A stretch of DNA of 15,423 nucleotides from Myxococcota bacterium. GTDB lineage: Bacteria > Myxococcota_A > UBA9160 > SMWR01. Under the pieces are notes generated by a model. It did no database searches. It had not been told where the DNA came from and saw only the letters and a program-made list of their open reading frames with translations. Every line of letters begins with the position of its first letter. Within the stretch, counting starts at the first letter, position 1. The DNA is taken from positions 1 to 15,423 of the forward strand of contig JAKVBI010000039.1 in NCBI GenBank assembly GCA_022447545.1. The letters are read 5' to 3'. Position numbers and translations under genes: made by a program. Of the stretch, positions 11,953-15,423 are shown piece by piece.

Positions 11953-11980
11953 TTGACAGAGGCCGGAAGCCAGCTAAACT
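11953..11980 (+). promoter_or_regulatory. Sigma70-type promoter of the rpsL-rpsG-fusA-tuf (str) operon
   Basis: A perfect -35 box TTGACA (11953-11958) is separated by 16 bases from TAAACT (11975-11980), which matches the TATAAT consensus at four of six positions. The bases after the -10 are GCGGCGG, a GC-rich discriminator of the type linked to ppGpp/DksA growth-rate control in proteobacteria. Transcription would start near 11987, leaving a leader of about 240 nt before rpsL. It lies in the only large gap in the window, between rpoC and rpsL, where a str operon promoter is expected. Confidence 0.72.
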
Positions 11981-12030
11981 GCGGCGGTTTTCGGGATATG
12001 CCTGCCTCCTACGGTCCGTCCCTGAGCATT

Positions 12031-12080
12031 CGAAGGGCACACGCCTGAAGCATCCGATTCGGACACTTCCGGCCCTTTCG
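12031..12080 (+). promoter_or_regulatory. Long imperfect hairpin in the str operon 5' leader
   Basis: CGAAGGGC (12031-12038) pairs with GCCC plus TTCG (12072-12080, T12076 bulged). Inside it, GAAG (12047-12050) pairs with CTTC (12066-12069) and TCCG (12053-12056) with CGGA (12060-12063). Together they form one extended 50-nt hairpin with an asymmetric internal loop. An alternative pairing of GTCCG (12014-12018) with CGGAC (12060-12064) would compete with it. This is consistent with a regulatory leader, but no known riboswitch class was recognised. Confidence 0.4.
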
Positions 12081-12133
12081 ATGACGGGGAATGGGGCACA
12101 GGGGGCTTGTCTGCGCCAGTCACTGGGTACGAG

Positions 12134-12161
12134 GTTCGACTCATAACGACGAGAGTCGAAC
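12134..12161 (+). promoter_or_regulatory. Perfect 9-bp hairpin in the str operon 5' leader
   Basis: GTTCGACTC (12134-12142) and GAGTCGAAC (12153-12161) are exact reverse complements around the ten-base loop ATAACGACGA. The hairpin ends 66 nt before the rpsL ATG. A further six-pair stem, TCCTGG (12067-offset region 12167-12172) with TCAGGA (12182-12187), follows it. No T-run follows, so it is not an intrinsic terminator. It may be a protein-binding or mRNA-stability element; its role is unknown. Confidence 0.5.
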
Positions 12162-12227
12162 GCGAATCCTGGCAGCGTAATTCAGGACTGTACGGATCCC
12201 GCTGGGGAGAGTTCCGGGAGATTCATC

Positions 12228-12599
12228 ATGCCCACGATTCAACAACTGGTTCGATCCGGCCGGAAGCGCCGTGTGAGTCGATCCAAAGCTGCGGACCTCG
12301 GTAGTTGCCCCCAGAGGCGCGGCGTTTGTTTGCGCGTTTTTACCAAGACGCCCAAGAAGCCCAACTCGGCCCTGCGGAAAGTGGCACGCGTTCGGCTCAC
12401 CAATGGCCGCGAGGTGAACGCTTACATCCCCGGTGTAGGACACAATCTTCAGGAGCACTCGGTGGTTCTGGTCCGCGGGGGCCGCGTCAAGGATCTGCCC
12501 GGTGTCCGTTACCACATCGTGCGCGGCACTCTCGACACGACCGGTGTCGATGGTCGCCAGCGTGGACGATCCAAGTACGGTGCGAAGCGGCCCAAGTAG
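12228..12599 (+). CDS. rpsL: 30S ribosomal protein S12
   Basis: S12 sits at the decoding centre and controls accuracy of codon-anticodon pairing. The 123-aa product starts at ATG 12228 with GGGAG at 12216-12220. The family core is intact: [57 protein letters not shown] and a basic [10 protein letters not shown] tail. Lys43 and Lys88, the classical streptomycin-resistance positions, are both the sensitive lysine. Asp89, the residue methylthiolated by RimO in E. coli, is present. It is the first gene of the str operon behind the 11953 promoter and a structured leader of about 240 nt. rpsG follows after 44 nt. Confidence 0.98.
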   Translation: MPTIQQLVRSGRKRRVSRSKAADLGSCPQRRGVCLRVFTKTPKKPNSALRKVARVRLTNGREVNAYIPGVGHNLQEHSVVLVRGGRVKDLPGVRYHIVRGTLDTTGVDGRQRGRSKYGAKRPK

Positions 12600-12643
12600 G
12601 GCCGTTTGCTTCGGCGACGAACGAAGTCGAAAGGGCTTGTTGG

Positions 12644-13114
12644 ATGCCGCGACGTAGAGAAGTTCCCAAGCGCAACATCGAGCCCGATGCGAAGTACAAG
12701 GATCGCATGGTGGGTCGCTTCACCAACATCATCATGCTGGACGGCAAGAAGGGTGTGGCGGAGAAGATCGTATACGGTGCTTTCGAGGTCATTGAATCGA
12801 AGACACGGAACGATCCGTTGGCGATGTTCCGCCGGGCTTTGGAGAACATCCGACCGCGTGTCGAAGTGAAGTCCCGCCGCGTCGGGGGTGCGACCTATCA
12901 GGTGCCCGTTGAGGTTCGACCCGAACGAGCGACCTCCCTCGCCATGCGCTGGCTGGCTGGCTACGCGCGCTCACGGTCAGGGAAGAGCATGCGAGAAAAA
13001 TTGGCCGACGAAATTATCGACGCTGCCAATGAACGCGGTGAGAGCGTCAAAAAGCGAGAAGACACACACCGAATGGCCGAAGCCAACAAGGCCTTCTCCC
13101 ACTATCGGTGGTAG
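12644..13114 (+). CDS. rpsG: 30S ribosomal protein S7
   Basis: S7 nucleates folding of the 3' major domain of 16S rRNA and lines the E site; in E. coli it also represses the str operon mRNA. The 156-aa product has the standard length. It runs from [20 protein letters not shown] through [20 protein letters not shown], a [20 protein letters not shown] core and [20 protein letters not shown] to the typical end [15 protein letters not shown] 12644 was chosen because it begins exactly with this conserved N terminus and has AAAGGG at 12630-12635; the frame stays open upstream only by chance through rpsL. The spacer from rpsL is only 44 nt, with a five-pair stem CTTCG/CGAAG (12609-12613/12622-12626). 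fusA follows after 31 nt. Confidence 0.98.
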   Translation: MPRRREVPKRNIEPDAKYKDRMVGRFTNIIMLDGKKGVAEKIVYGAFEVIESKTRNDPLAMFRRALENIRPRVEVKSRRVGGATYQVPVEVRPERATSLAMRWLAGYARSRSGKSMREKLADEIIDAANERGESVKKREDTHRMAEANKAFSHYRW

Positions 13115-13145
13115 TCGGGATCTTCAAGGAAGTCGACTGGAACCC

Positions 13146-15215
<2,070 letters not shown>

Positions 15216-15252
15216 GTCGAGGCCGAGAGGAATCGTCGAACATGGGATGAAG

Positions 15253-15274
15253 TCGGTTGCCGCACCGCAGCCGA
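15253..15274 (+). promoter_or_regulatory. 8-bp hairpin in the fusA-tuf spacer
   Basis: TCGGTTGC (15253-15260) pairs with GCAGCCGA (15267-15274) over eight pairs, one of them G-U, around a six-base loop. It lies 37 nt after the fusA stop and is followed by an A-run rather than a T-run, so it is not a terminator on this strand. It may mark a processing or stability site between fusA and the strongly expressed tuf. Confidence 0.4.
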
Positions 15275-15291
15275 GGATGAAAAAAGGATCA

Positions 15292-15423
<132 letters not shown>

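Noticed and set aside
12129-12146. A tRNA-like T-arm sequence (GGTTCGACTC) in the rpsL leader
   Set aside because: The bases around it do not form a T stem, and no acceptor, D or anticodon arms can be built. The motif is better explained as one arm of the 9-bp hairpin.
12305-12643. Upstream extension of the rpsG frame through rpsL
   Set aside because: It overlaps rpsL, while the standard S7 N terminus and a ribosome-binding site are found at 12644.
12888-13145. N-terminal extension of the fusA frame by 86 codons
   Set aside because: It overlaps rpsG in another frame, and the canonical EF-G N terminus begins exactly at ATG 13146.

Overview
This window is a conserved bacterial housekeeping locus for transcription and translation. 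Every gene is on the + strand, in the order tuf (3' end) - tRNA-Trp - secE - nusG - rplK - rplA - rplJ - rplL - rpoB - rpoC - rpsL - rpsG - fusA - tuf (5' end). No mobile element, CRISPR array, phage gene or foreign-looking island was seen. All reading frames are intact, and the key residues of each protein are present. The sequence is moderately GC-rich. A second tuf copy, rpoB and rpoC as separate genes, a short single-span SecE, and the tuf-trnW-secE-nusG junction running directly into rplKAJL-rpoBC-rpsLG-fusA-tuf fit a Gram-negative bacterium of the Deltaproteobacteria in the broad sense (Myxococcota/Desulfobacterota-like). That placement is inferred from synteny and from my memory of the families, not from a database search.

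Layout. Positions 2-76 are the last 24 codons of one EF-Tu gene. A tRNA-Trp with encoded CCA (147-222) follows, then secE (translocon subunit) and nusG (elongation factor). Next come the ribosomal stalk and L1 genes rplK, rplA, rplJ and rplL (1140-3319), then rpoB (start probably GTG 3441) and rpoC (TTG 7647), the two large RNA polymerase subunits. The only gap over 300 bases (11853-12227) holds a palindromic possible terminator, a good sigma70-type promoter (TTGACA-16-TAAACT with a GC-rich discriminator) and a leader of about 240 nt that can fold into three successive hairpins. That promoter should drive the str operon rpsL-rpsG-fusA-tuf. The window ends 25 codons into the second tuf.

How the genes work together. 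The products make up the RNA polymerase core (beta, beta'), its processivity/coupling factor NusG, the ribosomal factor-binding stalk (L11, L10, L7/L12) with L1, the decoding-site proteins S12 and S7, the translocase EF-G, EF-Tu and a cognate tRNA, plus the SecE channel subunit. Their coupled output is normally balanced by r-protein feedback and growth-rate control.

What is less routine here lies between the genes. A perfect 16-bp palindrome touches the nusG ribosome-binding site. Perfect or near-perfect hairpins lie in the rplJ-rplL, rplL-rpoB and fusA-tuf spacers. The rplA-rplJ spacer is too short for a classical L10 leader, and the rpsL-rpsG spacer is short too, while the str 5' leader is long and structured. 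Several starts (secE, rplJ, rpoB) are uncertain. I found no convincing undescribed protein system; the best candidates for something undescribed are these cis-acting RNA/DNA structures.
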